This document shows, piece by piece, positions 36,642-46,603 of a DNA stretch of 64,000 bases. The DNA lies in contig CAWJNE010000024.1 in the NCBI GenBank assembly GCA_963844175.1, positions 1 to 64,000 of the forward strand, read 5' to 3'. This DNA is from JALZMG01 sp963844175. GTDB taxonomy: Bacteria; Actinomycetota; Acidimicrobiia; Acidimicrobiales; Ilumatobacteraceae. The number at the start of each line of letters is the position of its first letter. Position 1 is the stretch's first letter. The notes beneath the pieces were generated by a model that saw only the letters and a program-made list of their open reading frames with translations, searched no databases and had not been told where the DNA came from. A program made the position numbers and the translations under genes.

Positions 36642-37664
36642 CTACGTCACGTGGTCGACGCTCGCCCCGTCGACGGCACGAACGGGCCAGCCGCCTTCGA
36701 GATCGGTGCCCGGCCGAACGAGGGCGACGACGGCTCCGCCCCACCCGCCGCCGGTGATCCTGGCGCCGAACACGCCGGGCACCGCGTCGAGATCGGCACA
36801 CAGCCGGTCGACGGCGGGGCTCGAGGACTCGTAGTCGTCGCGCAGGCTTCGATGGCTGGCGGCCATGATCCGCCCGCTCTGCACGAGGTCGCCGGCGACC
36901 AGCGCAGCGGCCAGTTCTCGGACGCGGGCGTTCTCGCCGATGACGTGGCGGGCGCGCCGCCGCAGCGTCGGGTCGGTGAGCCGCTCCACGTCGGCGGGCG
37001 ACGCCGACCGCAGCGGACCGATCTGCTGCTCGATCCGTTCGCACTCGGCGACCCGTTCTGCGTATCCGGTGGCGGCGAGCTGGCGCGGGGAGCCGGCGAA
37101 CACGACGATGTCCACCACGTCGCTCGGCGGCAGCGGCGTCGGCGTGGCGGTGTTCGTGGAGCAGTCGAGGAGCAGTGCGTGACCGGCGACGCCGAGGATC
37201 GAGGCCAGTTGGTCGAGCAGGCCCGTCGGCACGCCTCGCGCCTCGTGCTCGGCGTCTCGACAGAGCATGGCCAGCTCCAGCGGATCGCTCCGATCGGCGC
37301 CCAGGGCCAGCGCCACCGCCACCTCCAGGGCGGCGCTCGACGACAGCCCGGCCCCGATCGGGAGGTCGGACCGGACGGTGCCGACGAAGCCGTGTGACGG
37401 GCCAACTCGCCGAGCCACGGCGGCGACGTAGCGACCCCATGCGGGGTGCGCCGGCCCGTCGGCGCCGCCGAGCACGATCTCGACGGAGCTCGCCTCCGCC
37501 ACGCTGTGCAGGGCGAGACGGCGGTGATCGGGATCGACTCGACCGGCCACCTCGACCCAGCGATCGACGGCGATCGGCAGGCAGTAGCCACCGGTGTAGT
37601 CGGTGTGATCTCCGATCAGGTTCACGCGCCCCGGCGCTCGAGCGACGACCGTCGCTCCCGTCAC
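36642..37664 (-). CDS. galK: Galactokinase
   Basis: A 340-residue GHMP kinase. The N-terminal signature ARAPGRVNLIGDHTDYTGGY is the galactokinase motif with the sugar-contact residues. DLPIGAGLSSSAALEVAVAL is the ATP-binding glycine/serine loop. ARITGGGWGGAVVALVRPG is the third GHMP motif. It phosphorylates galactose to galactose-1-phosphate. Its GTG overlaps the stop of the upstream UGP gene (GTGA), with GGGAGGT inside that gene. No galT or galE is adjacent. Confidence 0.92.
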   Translation of the reverse strand: MTGATVVARAPGRVNLIGDHTDYTGGYCLPIAVDRWVEVAGRVDPDHRRLALHSVAEASSVEIVLGGADGPAHPAWGRYVAAVARRVGPSHGFVGTVRSDLPIGAGLSSSAALEVAVALALGADRSDPLELAMLCRDAEHEARGVPTGLLDQLASILGVAGHALLLDCSTNTATPTPLPPSDVVDIVVFAGSPRQLAATGYAERVAECERIEQQIGPLRSASPADVERLTDPTLRRRARHVIGENARVRELAAALVAGDLVQSGRIMAASHRSLRDDYESSSPAVDRLCADLDAVPGVFGARITGGGWGGAVVALVRPGTDLEGGWPVRAVDGASVDHVT

Positions 37665-39037
37665 CCGCGACCTCCCAGCACCGTGCCCGCAGCCACGGCG
37701 CCCCCCTCGGGGCCGAGCTCGACGGTCCCCACGACGCGGACGTCCTCGCCGAACGTCCAGTCGCCACCTACTCGAAGTGCATCCGCGTCGATCAGGCTCG
37801 GCGCCCCGTTGGCGAACCGACGCTCGAACTGCTCGATGGTCGTGTAGATCGGGTCGAGGTCGACGAAGGGCAGCTCCCGGACGGCCTGCTGCAGCCGGTA
37901 CCCGTCGCCGAGGCCATAGCAGTCGCTGCGCAGCACCAGCAGATCGTTCGTCGTCTTCACGGGGATGAACCGATCGCGGTCGACCTCGACCGCCAACGCC
38001 CCGTCGAAGAGCTCGATGGCGGCACCCATCGCCGTCTCCAGCTGCACGACGGGTGGACTGTCCGGGTCCGCGGGATCGACCGTCTTCAGGTTCTTGATCA
38101 GCGGCAGATCGAGCACGCCGTTGCGGGGCGCCAGCATCGACCGCATCGCAGCCAGGTCGAACCACAGGTTGTTGGTCGACATGAACCGATGGCGGCTGAG
38201 GTCGGCCAGCGCCTCCTGGTCCTCCGGCCGCGTCTGCGCCGTCTCGCGCAGGACGATGCGACCATCGCGGCGGCGCCGCGCGAGGTGCCCACCCTTGCGA
38301 TCGTTGGCGGTGCGAGGTACCGCCTCGATGGCGAACGGGGCGCCGCTCGCCGCGAACCACCCGGCGACGACCGGGTCGGGGAGCGCCCCGAGGTTGTCGG
38401 AGTTGGAGACGAACACCTGGGTGAACCCCTCGTCGAGGAGCGTGTCGATCAGCCCGGTGCCCTGGAGCACGGGATACAGGTCGCCGTGTCCGGGCGGGCA
38501 CCACTCGAGCGCCGGGTCGGCCGGCCAGTGCACCGGGCGGAGGTCGTCGGCGCGCAGCTTGGGGATGCGGTTCTGGCGCACCTCCAAGGGGATGGCGCCG
38601 ACGGCGAGGTCCGGGTAGGCGGCGAGCGCCTGCAGGCTGTCGGCGGACGTGCGGAACGAGTGCAGGAAGGTGATCGGCAGGCGAGCGCCGGTGGATCGTC
38701 GGAGCGCCAGCACCTGACGGGCGATCACGTCGAGGAACGTCAGGTCATCTCGGGCCCGCAAGAGCGACTTGGCCCGATCCAGCCCCATCGACGTGCCCAG
38801 CCCACCGTTCAGCTTGATCACCGCCGTGGTGGCGATGGCCGCGGCGCGAACGTCGTCGGCCACCTGCTGGTCGCGCAGCGCAGCCGGGTCGTACGGCTCG
38901 ATGTCGGCTTCCGGGATCATGCCCGTGGCGCCGCCGGCGAGCGACCGGTAGTGGTGGGCGAAGGCGTCGAGCGCCGGCTGGGCGAGGCCGTCTCGGCGCA
39001 TGGCATCGAGGCCCTCGGCGAGGGCAGCGTCATCCAT
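37661..39037 (-). CDS. UTP--glucose-1-phosphate uridylyltransferase, UGP (eukaryotic) type
   Basis: A ~458-residue UDP-sugar pyrophosphorylase of the UGP/USP family, not the bacterial GalU type. Motifs: VIKLNGGLGTSMGLDRAKSL (nucleotide-binding loop), EWCPPGHGDLYPVLQGTGL, FVSNSDNLGA, and FMSTNNLWFDL. A C-terminal left-handed beta-helix follows (LRVGGDWTFGEDVRVVGTVE). ATG 39037; TTG 39055 is possible. It is coupled to galK, which suggests it also converts galactose-1-phosphate plus UTP to UDP-galactose, bypassing GalT (inference). Confidence 0.9.
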   Translation of the reverse strand: MDDAALAEGLDAMRRDGLAQPALDAFAHHYRSLAGGATGMIPEADIEPYDPAALRDQQVADDVRAAAIATTAVIKLNGGLGTSMGLDRAKSLLRARDDLTFLDVIARQVLALRRSTGARLPITFLHSFRTSADSLQALAAYPDLAVGAIPLEVRQNRIPKLRADDLRPVHWPADPALEWCPPGHGDLYPVLQGTGLIDTLLDEGFTQVFVSNSDNLGALPDPVVAGWFAASGAPFAIEAVPRTANDRKGGHLARRRRDGRIVLRETAQTRPEDQEALADLSRHRFMSTNNLWFDLAAMRSMLAPRNGVLDLPLIKNLKTVDPADPDSPPVVQLETAMGAAIELFDGALAVEVDRDRFIPVKTTNDLLVLRSDCYGLGDGYRLQQAVRELPFVDLDPIYTTIEQFERRFANGAPSLIDADALRVGGDWTFGEDVRVVGTVELGPEGGAVAAGTVLGGRG

Positions 39038-39041
39038 CCGG

Positions 39042-39563
39042 TCACTCTGTCCCAACGCCGGCGCCCACTCCCAGATCGACGCCGTCAGCAGTGCGGGGCG
39101 GACGCCAGAGCACGGCGCTGGTGGCGATCAGGTGGCGCCGCAACCCGTCGGCCGCCTCGTGGGTGGCGTCGAAGTAGCGCCGCTGCCGCCGGCTGCTCCA
39201 GCGGCCCAGGCGGCGTGACCTGGCCCGCAGCCGGATCTCGGTGACGCCGTCGGACCAACAGGTCAGCTCGACGGTGATCGACGCCGGCGGTCGATGGCGG
39301 GGCGACACGTGCCCTCGGGCCCGCCAGCACGCTGATCGCGCCGGCGCGGCGATGGCGCTGACGAAGACGCCGTCGAGCCGCAGGCGGGACGCCGGGAGCG
39401 CCAGCCGCAGCCCGGTGGCGAGGTCGATGACCTCGTCGACTGGCAGCGGCACGCAGCGGGCCACGACCTCGGGGGTCGTCGGCGGGCACACCGGAACGGT
39501 GAGCCGGCGGCGATCCCACGGCGCGCGCCAGCGCCGCGGTCGTCGTGGGCGCGGCTCGGCCAC
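39042..39563 (-). CDS. Hypothetical protein
   Basis: A ~173-residue protein with PVCPPTTPEVVARCVPLPVD, DLATGLRLALPASRLRLDGV, SITVELTCWSDGVTEIRLRA and RRYFDATHEAADGLRRHLI. The strand-rich middle and C-terminal helix could fit an SRPBCC-like fold, but I cannot assign it. Start GTG 39563 is tentative. It precedes the UGP-galK genes by 4 bp on the same strand, so co-transcription is likely. Confidence 0.6.
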   Translation of the reverse strand: MAEPRPRRPRRWRAPWDRRRLTVPVCPPTTPEVVARCVPLPVDEVIDLATGLRLALPASRLRLDGVFVSAIAAPARSACWRARGHVSPRHRPPASITVELTCWSDGVTEIRLRARSRRLGRWSSRRQRRYFDATHEAADGLRRHLIATSAVLWRPPRTADGVDLGVGAGVGTE

Positions 39564-39609
39564 GACACATGCTCGCGCCCATCGGCGGCGAGGTGAATAG
39601 CGTGCCGCC

Positions 39610-40509
<900 letters not shown>

Positions 40510-40513
40510 CGGG

Positions 40514-42169
40514 TCAGGGTGTCGTCAGGCGGAACCAGCGGTGGCCGTGGGCCGTCAGGGGGATGCGGGCGCGCCCATCCCTCACGCCGATCGGGGCGCC
40601 GGGTTGGAGGAGGTCGCGCAACTCGGTCCCCGGGCCGTCTCCGAGGTCGACCCCGACGGTGACCGCCCGCTTGACGAGGTTGTGGGCCGTGACGACGGAA
40701 CGGCCCTGCCAGTCGTGGCGCATCACGAGGGTCGACGGCGCGCCGCCGTCGAGCACTGTGCAGCGGCCCCAACCGATCTCGGGGAGCTCCTTGCGCAGGC
40801 GGATGATCCGCTCGAACCAGTTCAGCAGGGAGCTCGGGTCGGTGCGCTGGTCCTCGACGTTGACGCCGTCGGCGGCCCGGAACCCGGGTTCGGTGGGCAG
40901 CGGGCGGCACAGCGCGTCCGGTGGGGCCGTCGAGAACCCGGCCGTGGAATCGCCGGACCACTGCATCGGGGTGCGCACGGCGAGGCGGTCGTCGATGGCC
41001 AGGTTCTCGGCCATGCCGATCTCCTCGCCGTAGAACAGCGTCGGGGTCCCGGGCAGGGCGAACATCAGGCTGTAGGCCATGCGCAGCCGGCGTTGGTCGC
41101 CGCCGAGCATGGTCGGGAGCCGACGGCGCAGGCCGCGGCCGTACAGCTGCATCTCCGGCGCAGGCCCGAATGCGGCGAAGACTTCGTTGCGCTCGGCGGT
41201 CGTCAGCTTGTCCAGCGTGAGCTCGTCGTGATTGCGCAGGAACGTCGCCCAGGCCGCCTCGGGCGGAATCTCCTTGCGCCGCCGCAGCGCTCGCGCCAGC
41301 GGCCCGGCGTCGCCCCGCGCCAGCGCGACGTACGTCGCCTGCATGACCAGGAAGTCGAACAGCAGATGCAGCTCATCGCCGTCCTCGTCGCCGAAGAAGC
41401 GGCGTTGCTCGGGGGCCGGAAGGTTGACCTCACCGAGCAGGATCGCCTCGCCACTGCGGCGGCCCAGGAAGGCCCGCAGGTCGCGCAGGTAGTCGTGTGG
41501 GTCGAGCTCCATCGCCTCGCCGATCCCGGCCAGCTCCAGCAAGAACGGGACCGCATCGACCCGGAAGCCGGACAGGTCCTGGGCCAGCCAGAAACCGATC
41601 AGCTTGCGGATCTCGTCGCGCACCTCGGCGGCGGCCACGTTGAGGTCCGGCTGGTGCCGGTAGAAGCGATGGAGGTAGTACTGGCCGGCCTCGGCGTCCC
41701 AGGTCCAGATGCCACCTTGATCGCCGGGGAAGACCTCGCCCTGCGGGCCATCAGCGGGAATCTCGTCGGACCACACGTAGAAGTTCCGGAACGGCGATTC
41801 CCGGCTGCGGCGGGCCGACTGGAACCAGTGGTGCTGGTCGGAGGTGTGGTTGACGACGAGGTCGACGATCACCCGCATCCCCCGATCGCGTGCCGTGCGG
41901 ATCAGCTCGGTGAGGTCGCCGAACGTGCCCAGGCGGGGGTCGACGGCGTAGTGCTCGGAGATGTCGTAGCCGTCGTCGAGGTCGGCGGTGGGGTAGAAGG
42001 GCATCAGCCACAGGCAGGTGATGCCGAGCCCGGCGAGGTAGTCGATCTTCGAGGTCAACCCGCGCAGATCACCGATGCCATCGCCGTCGGAATCGCAGAA
42101 GGTCTGCACGTCGAGGCAGTAGATGACTGCGTTCTTCCACCACAGGTCGGCGGTCTCCGCAGTGCTCAC
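40514..42169 (-). CDS. GH13 trehalose synthase-like enzyme
   Basis: A 551-residue alpha-amylase-family enzyme. WWKNAVIYCLDVQTFCDSDG is the trehalose-synthase-type opening. Catalytic motifs: DLVVNHTSDQHHWF (region I), GFRVDAVPFLLEL (nucleophile Asp), ILLGEVNLP (acid/base Glu) and FLRNHDELTLDKL (transition-state Asp). A C-terminal beta domain closes it. It should interconvert maltose and trehalose or act on related maltosides. GTG 42169 overlaps the stop of the flavin oxidoreductase gene, so the two are coupled. Confidence 0.88.
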   Translation of the reverse strand: MSTAETADLWWKNAVIYCLDVQTFCDSDGDGIGDLRGLTSKIDYLAGLGITCLWLMPFYPTADLDDGYDISEHYAVDPRLGTFGDLTELIRTARDRGMRVIVDLVVNHTSDQHHWFQSARRSRESPFRNFYVWSDEIPADGPQGEVFPGDQGGIWTWDAEAGQYYLHRFYRHQPDLNVAAAEVRDEIRKLIGFWLAQDLSGFRVDAVPFLLELAGIGEAMELDPHDYLRDLRAFLGRRSGEAILLGEVNLPAPEQRRFFGDEDGDELHLLFDFLVMQATYVALARGDAGPLARALRRRKEIPPEAAWATFLRNHDELTLDKLTTAERNEVFAAFGPAPEMQLYGRGLRRRLPTMLGGDQRRLRMAYSLMFALPGTPTLFYGEEIGMAENLAIDDRLAVRTPMQWSGDSTAGFSTAPPDALCRPLPTEPGFRAADGVNVEDQRTDPSSLLNWFERIIRLRKELPEIGWGRCTVLDGGAPSTLVMRHDWQGRSVVTAHNLVKRAVTVGVDLGDGPGTELRDLLQPGAPIGVRDGRARIPLTAHGHRWFRLTTP

Positions 42170-43134
42170 AGCGGGGCTCGCAGTTGCGGCACGACGTGCT
42201 CGCCGAAGGTGTCGATGAACGGCAGCTGGGTCTGCCCGACGTGGTGGATCCAGACGCCGTCGAAGCCGAGGGCGACCAGTTCGGCGAGCCGGTCGCAGTG
42301 CCAGGCCGGGTCGGCCGAGACGAGGATCCGTTGTCGCACGTCCTCCGGACGCACGTGGCGGGCGACGACGTCGAACTGCTCGACGAGCTCGAGGTCCCAG
42401 CAGACCGGGGGGTCGAAGACGTTGGTCCGCCACTGGTCGTGGGCCACGGCCAGGGCTTCGTCGTCGGTCGGCGCCCACGACACGTGCACCTGGAGGTACG
42501 CCGGCTTGCCCTCGCCACCGCCGCTGCGGAAGGCGTCGAGGACCCGCCGCAAAGCGTCCACCGGCTGGTGGACGGTCGCCAGACCGTCGGCCCAGCTCCC
42601 CACCCAGCCGGCGGTCTCGGCGGACACGGCGGCGCCGAACAGCGGCGGCGGGGTGACGGGCAGGGTCCAGAGCCGGGCGCGGTCGACGACCACCGCACCG
42701 TGGTGCGTCACTTCTTCGCCGGCGAACAGCGCCCGCATCACCTCGACGCACTCCCCGAGGCGCTGGTTCCGGCGCGCCTTGTCCGGCCAGCGGCCGCCCG
42801 TGATGTGCTCGTTGGACGCCTCGCCGGTGCCGAGGGCGACCCACAGCCGGCCGGGGAACATCTCGGTGAGGGTGGCGGCGGCTTGGGCGATGATCGCCGG
42901 GTGGTAGCGCTGCCCGGGCGCGTTGACCACGCCGAACGGCAGCGCCGTCGTGGCCAGCGCAGCGCCGAGCCATGACCAGGCGAAACCGGACTCGCCCTGG
43001 CGTTCGCTCCACGGCGAGAAGTGGTCGGACGACATGCCGGCGTCGAAGCCGGCCTCCTCGGCCCGGCGGGCGGCGGTCAGCAGCTCCCGGGGGGAGACCT
43101 GCTCGTGCGAGGCGTGCCAGCCGACGATCGTCAC
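42166..43134 (-). CDS. LLM-class flavin oxidoreductase (TIGR03885-like)
   Basis: A 322-residue TIM-barrel luciferase-like protein: IVGWHASHEQVSPRELLTAA, AGMSSDHFSPWSERQGESGF, PGRLWVALGTGEASNEHITG, and VALGFDGVWIHHVGQTQLPF. This fits TIGR03885, a subgroup of the F420-dependent glucose-6-phosphate dehydrogenase family thought to have reverted to FMN and known to sit beside trehalose synthase genes. GTG 43134 was chosen over an upstream start because similarity begins there. Substrate unknown. Confidence 0.85.
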   Translation of the reverse strand: MTIVGWHASHEQVSPRELLTAARRAEEAGFDAGMSSDHFSPWSERQGESGFAWSWLGAALATTALPFGVVNAPGQRYHPAIIAQAAATLTEMFPGRLWVALGTGEASNEHITGGRWPDKARRNQRLGECVEVMRALFAGEEVTHHGAVVVDRARLWTLPVTPPPLFGAAVSAETAGWVGSWADGLATVHQPVDALRRVLDAFRSGGGEGKPAYLQVHVSWAPTDDEALAVAHDQWRTNVFDPPVCWDLELVEQFDVVARHVRPEDVRQRILVSADPAWHCDRLAELVALGFDGVWIHHVGQTQLPFIDTFGEHVVPQLRAPL

Positions 43135-43178
43135 GAGGGGAGAGCGTGCCCCCGTCGCCCACCCGTCAACCAGCAAGT

Positions 43179-43237
43179 CCGGATTCTGAGCCGGATTGAC
43201 CGCCAGATCTGACGCCGATCCGCGCTCAGAATCGGTT
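43179..43237 (-). terminator. Large stem-loop after tetR gene
   Basis: CCGGATTCTGAGC-CGGAT (from 43180) pairs with ATCCG-C-GCTCAGAATC-GG (to 43235) around a ~20-nt loop, about 17 bp with one bulge. It lies just downstream of the leftward tetR stop (43243) and ahead of the flavin-oxidoreductase gene. Confidence 0.5.
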
Positions 43238-43242
43238 CGGGG

Positions 43243-43890
43243 TCAGGCGGGGCGGCGGCGGGCGGCGCGACGGGCGGAGGTGTGGGCGGCCGCGGGCGAG
43301 TCACCGAGGCCGATCGCCAGCGTGGTGCACATCGTCGCCAGCACGTCGTCGCCGTCATCGAGGAACCCCTGCTGCTCGAGCGTGACGACACCGTGGGCCG
43401 CCGACCACAACTGCGATGCCACGGCGAACGCCTCGCCCTCGTCGAACCGGCCGGCGTCCATGCACCGCTGGACGGCGTCCACGAGCATCAGGAACGACCA
43501 GAAGCCGTGGGCAACGTCCTCGGGGGACGACCGGTACTCCGGCACCGAGGTCCCGCCGAACATCACGGCGTAGAGGTGCGGGTTGTCGTGGGCGTTGGCC
43601 CGGTAGGCGGCGGCCTGGTGGACGAGATCGGCCACGGGATCGGCCGTCCGGCGAACGCCGGACAGGTGCGCCGTCAACCGCTCGAAGCCCTCCCAGACGA
43701 TCGCCCGGACGAGGTCCTCCTTGCCGCCGAAGTGGGTGTACACGGCCATCGTCGTCGTGCCGGCCTCCGTGGCCACCCGGCGCGTGGTCATCGCCGCGGG
43801 GCCTTCCTCGGCGAGCAGGCGGGCGGCGGCGTCGACCAGCGCGGCGCGCACCTCGGGGTCGGCGGTGCGGGGCACTGCGGCACGATACAT
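43243..43890 (-). CDS. TetR-family regulator
   Basis: A 215-residue protein. The N-terminal helix-turn-helix comprises LVDAAARLLAEEGPAAMTTR and VATEAGTTTMAVYTHFGGKE. The ligand-binding domain follows, with PHLYAVMFGGTSVPEYRSS in the style of TetR proteins with a WHG domain. ATG 43890 is preferred over 43923. It is divergent from the carotenoid oxygenase gene, with a palindrome between them, so it likely represses that gene and itself. Ligand unknown, perhaps an apocarotenoid or fatty acyl compound. Confidence 0.85.
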   Translation of the reverse strand: MYRAAVPRTADPEVRAALVDAAARLLAEEGPAAMTTRRVATEAGTTTMAVYTHFGGKEDLVRAIVWEGFERLTAHLSGVRRTADPVADLVHQAAAYRANAHDNPHLYAVMFGGTSVPEYRSSPEDVAHGFWSFLMLVDAVQRCMDAGRFDEGEAFAVASQLWSAAHGVVTLEQQGFLDDGDDVLATMCTTLAIGLGDSPAAAHTSARRAARRRPA

Positions 43891-43924
43891 ACCACCGTCA
43901 TGCAACGGCGTGACGTCGAACACC

Positions 43925-43954
43925 TTGACGGCGATTACATACCTTTGTTATGAA
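43925..43954 (+). promoter_or_regulatory. Promoter with TetR-type operator upstream of carotenoid oxygenase
   Basis: TTGACG (43925-43930) and TATGAA (43949-43954) are 18 bp apart; the GTG start at 43963 would be at or near the first transcribed base. The imperfect palindrome CATACCTTTGTTATG (43938-43952) overlaps the -10, the usual place for a TetR repressor site. Confidence 0.5.
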
Positions 43955-43962
43955 TTGACCTC

Positions 43963-45324
43963 GTGACCACCACCGCCGAAGTCCGCACCAACCGCTACCT
44001 GACCGGGAACTACGCGCCGGTCGAGAAAGAGGTCACGGCGTTCGACCTGGCGGTGACCGGCCGGATCCCCGACGGCCTCGACGGGCGCTACCTGCGCATC
44101 GGACCGAACCCGGTCGAGCCGCCGGACCCCGACGCCTATCACTGGTTCACCGGCGACGGCATGGCCCATGGCGTCCGCCTGCGGGATGGCAAGGCCGAGT
44201 GGTACCGCAACCGCTTCGTCCGATCCACCCACGTCAGCGAGGTGCTCGGCGAGGCACCGGCACCCGGGCCGCGCCACGGTGGGTTCGACGGCGCCAACAC
44301 GAACATCATCGGGCACGCCGGGCGCACCTGGGCGATCGTCGAGGCCGGCTCCCACCCCGTCGAGCTGGACGACGAGCTGAGCACCATCGCCCACAGCGAC
44401 TTCGACGGCACCCTGCCCCACGGGTTCACCGCCCACCCGAAGGTCGACCCCGTCACCGGTGAGCTGCACGCCGCGGCGTACTTCTGGGAGCTGCCGTACA
44501 TCGAGTACCTGGTCGTCGGCGCCGACGGTCGGGTCAACCGGTGCGAGCAGATCGCCGTCAAGGGCTCGCCGATGATGCACGACATGTCGCTGACCCAGCG
44601 CCACGCCGTGTTCTACGACCTGCCGGTCACCTTCAACCTCGAGCAGGCGATGAGCGGGTCGCGGTTCCCATACCGCTGGGACGACGCTTACGGCGCCCGC
44701 GTCGGTGTGCTGCCCCGTGCCGGCACCGCCGCCGACGTCCGCTGGTTCGAGGTCGAGCCGTGCTACGTGTTCCACCCCCTCAACGCCTACGACGACGGCG
44801 AGCGCGTCGTCCTCGACGTCGTGCGACACCCGCGGATGTTCGCCACCGATCACCAGGGACCGAACGACGGGGCGCCGACGCTGTGGCGCTGGACCGTCGA
44901 CCTGGGGACCGGGTCCGTGCGCGAGGAGCAGCTCGCCGACGAGGCCGAGGAGTTCCCGCGCGTCGACGAGCGGGTGGTCTCCACTCGCCATCGCTACGGC
45001 TACGGCGCCTCGCTGTCGACGGGCGATGCACTCGGCTTCGACGGCAGCCGGATGCTCAAGCACGACCTCCAGACCGGGACGCTCGAATCACACGACTTCG
45101 GACCGGGCCGGGCCACCGGTGAGGGCGTCTTCGTGCCGTCCGCTCCCGACGCCGCCGAGGACGACGGGTGGATCATGTCGTTCGTCTACGACGCCACCGA
45201 GGACGCCAGCGACCTCGTCATCCTGGCCGCCCAGGACCTGGCCGGCGAGCCCGTGGCGACCGTCCGCCTGCCGCAGCGCGTGCCCTTCGGGTTCCACGGC
45301 AACTGGGTCCCCACCGGCCAGTAG
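43963..45324 (+). CDS. Carotenoid cleavage oxygenase (RPE65/lignostilbene dioxygenase family)
   Basis: A 453-residue seven-bladed propeller non-haem iron enzyme. The four iron-binding histidines are all present: H158 (GFTAHPKVDP), H206 (SPMMHDMSLT), H271 (CYVFHPLNAYDDG) and H445 (PFGFHGNWVP). GRYLRIGPNPVEPPDP and HWFTGDGMAHGVRLRDG are family blocks near the start. It cleaves a double bond of a carotenoid, apocarotenoid or stilbene; which one cannot be told, and no carotenoid synthesis gene is in the window. Probably leaderless and TetR-controlled. Confidence 0.92.
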   Translation: MTTTAEVRTNRYLTGNYAPVEKEVTAFDLAVTGRIPDGLDGRYLRIGPNPVEPPDPDAYHWFTGDGMAHGVRLRDGKAEWYRNRFVRSTHVSEVLGEAPAPGPRHGGFDGANTNIIGHAGRTWAIVEAGSHPVELDDELSTIAHSDFDGTLPHGFTAHPKVDPVTGELHAAAYFWELPYIEYLVVGADGRVNRCEQIAVKGSPMMHDMSLTQRHAVFYDLPVTFNLEQAMSGSRFPYRWDDAYGARVGVLPRAGTAADVRWFEVEPCYVFHPLNAYDDGERVVLDVVRHPRMFATDHQGPNDGAPTLWRWTVDLGTGSVREEQLADEAEEFPRVDERVVSTRHRYGYGASLSTGDALGFDGSRMLKHDLQTGTLESHDFGPGRATGEGVFVPSAPDAAEDDGWIMSFVYDATEDASDLVILAAQDLAGEPVATVRLPQRVPFGFHGNWVPTGQ

Positions 45325-45350
45325 CGCGAGGGGTCCTACGCTCGCAGTCG

Positions 45351-46499
45351 ATGCGACGCACGCTGTTCGACGACACCCACGACCAGTTCCGCTCCGCCGT
45401 TCGCTCGTTCCTCGAGCGCGAAGGGGTGCCGCATCGTGAACGGTGGGAGGGGGACGGCATCGTCGATCGCTCGCTGTTCGCCGCCGCCGGCGCCGGCGGC
45501 TTCCTCGGCATGGAGGTCCCCGAGAAGTACGGCGGCGGCGGGGTCCGCGACTTCCGGTTCAACGTGATCCTCGCCGAGGAGATCCAGCGGGCCGGCTTGA
45601 ACGCCGCCGGCCTCGGGCTGACCCTGCACAACGACATCTGCCTGCCGTACTTCCTGCACCTCACGGACGACGAGCAGAAGTTGCGCTGGCTCCCCGGCAT
45701 CTGCGCCGGCGAGCTGATCACGGCCGTGGCGATGACCGAGCCGGCGATCGGCTCCGATCTGGCGTCGATGACGACGACGGCGATCCGCGACGGCGACGAC
45801 TACGTGGTCAACGGATCGAAGACCTTCATCACGAACGGCATCAACGCCGACCTCGTCATCACGGCCGTGAAGACCGACCCGACCCAGCGTCACCGCGGCA
45901 TGTCGCTGCTCGTCCTCGAGCGGGGCATGGACGGCTTCGAGCGGGGCCGCAACCTCGACAAGATCGGGATGCACTCCCAGGACACCGCCGAGCTGTTCTT
46001 CACCGACGTCCGGGTCCCGGTCACCAACCGCCTGGGGGACGAGGGGCAGGGCTTCCTGTCGCTCGTCACCAACCTCCCGCAGGAGCGACTGTCGATCGCC
46101 GTGACCGGGGTCGCCGCCGCCCGCGCCGCCTACGAGATCAGCCTGGCGTACGCCAAGGAGCGCACGGCGTTCGGCCAGCCCATCGGATCCTTCCAGCACA
46201 ACCGGTTCGTGCTCGCCGAGCTGGCCACCGAGCTCGAGGTGGCCCAGGCCTTCGTCGACCGCTGCGTCCTCGCCCTGAACGACGGCGAGCTGACCGCCGA
46301 GGAGGCGGCGATGGCGAAGTGGTGGTGCACCGAGCTGCAGGGACGGGTGGCGGACGCCGGGGTGCAGCTCCACGGCGGCTACGGCTACATGACGGAGTAC
46401 CCGATCGCTCGCGCCTACGCCGACGCTCGGATCACCCGGATCTACGGCGGCACGACCGAGATCATGAAGGAGATCATCGGCCGCTCGCTCGGCCTGTAG
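45351..46499 (+). CDS. Acyl-CoA dehydrogenase
   Basis: A 382-residue FAD enzyme. MTEPAIGSDLASMTTTAI is the FAD/acyl-binding block. NGSKTFITNGINADL, RTAFGQPIGSFQHNRF and QLHGGYGYMTEYPIARAYAD are family signatures. The catalytic-base region is IYGGTTEIMKEIIGR. It oxidises acyl-CoA to enoyl-CoA, probably of medium or long chains. ATG 45351, 26 bp after the oxygenase stop, so possibly in the same TetR-controlled transcript. Confidence 0.93.
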   Translation: MRRTLFDDTHDQFRSAVRSFLEREGVPHRERWEGDGIVDRSLFAAAGAGGFLGMEVPEKYGGGGVRDFRFNVILAEEIQRAGLNAAGLGLTLHNDICLPYFLHLTDDEQKLRWLPGICAGELITAVAMTEPAIGSDLASMTTTAIRDGDDYVVNGSKTFITNGINADLVITAVKTDPTQRHRGMSLLVLERGMDGFERGRNLDKIGMHSQDTAELFFTDVRVPVTNRLGDEGQGFLSLVTNLPQERLSIAVTGVAAARAAYEISLAYAKERTAFGQPIGSFQHNRFVLAELATELEVAQAFVDRCVLALNDGELTAEEAAMAKWWCTELQGRVADAGVQLHGGYGYMTEYPIARAYADARITRIYGGTTEIMKEIIGRSLGL

Positions 46500-46603
46500 C
46501 CGCCGTCGCGCGGGCCTCCGCCGGGCGTTCACCGTCCGCCCTGGTCGACGGGCGTGCACCTCTACTAGCGTGACGCGTTCGGGGCGGGGGCGGAAGCGAA
46601 CAC

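Noticed and set aside
37175..39244. 689-codon rightward open frame
   Set aside because: Antisense to galK and the UGP gene, low-complexity product.
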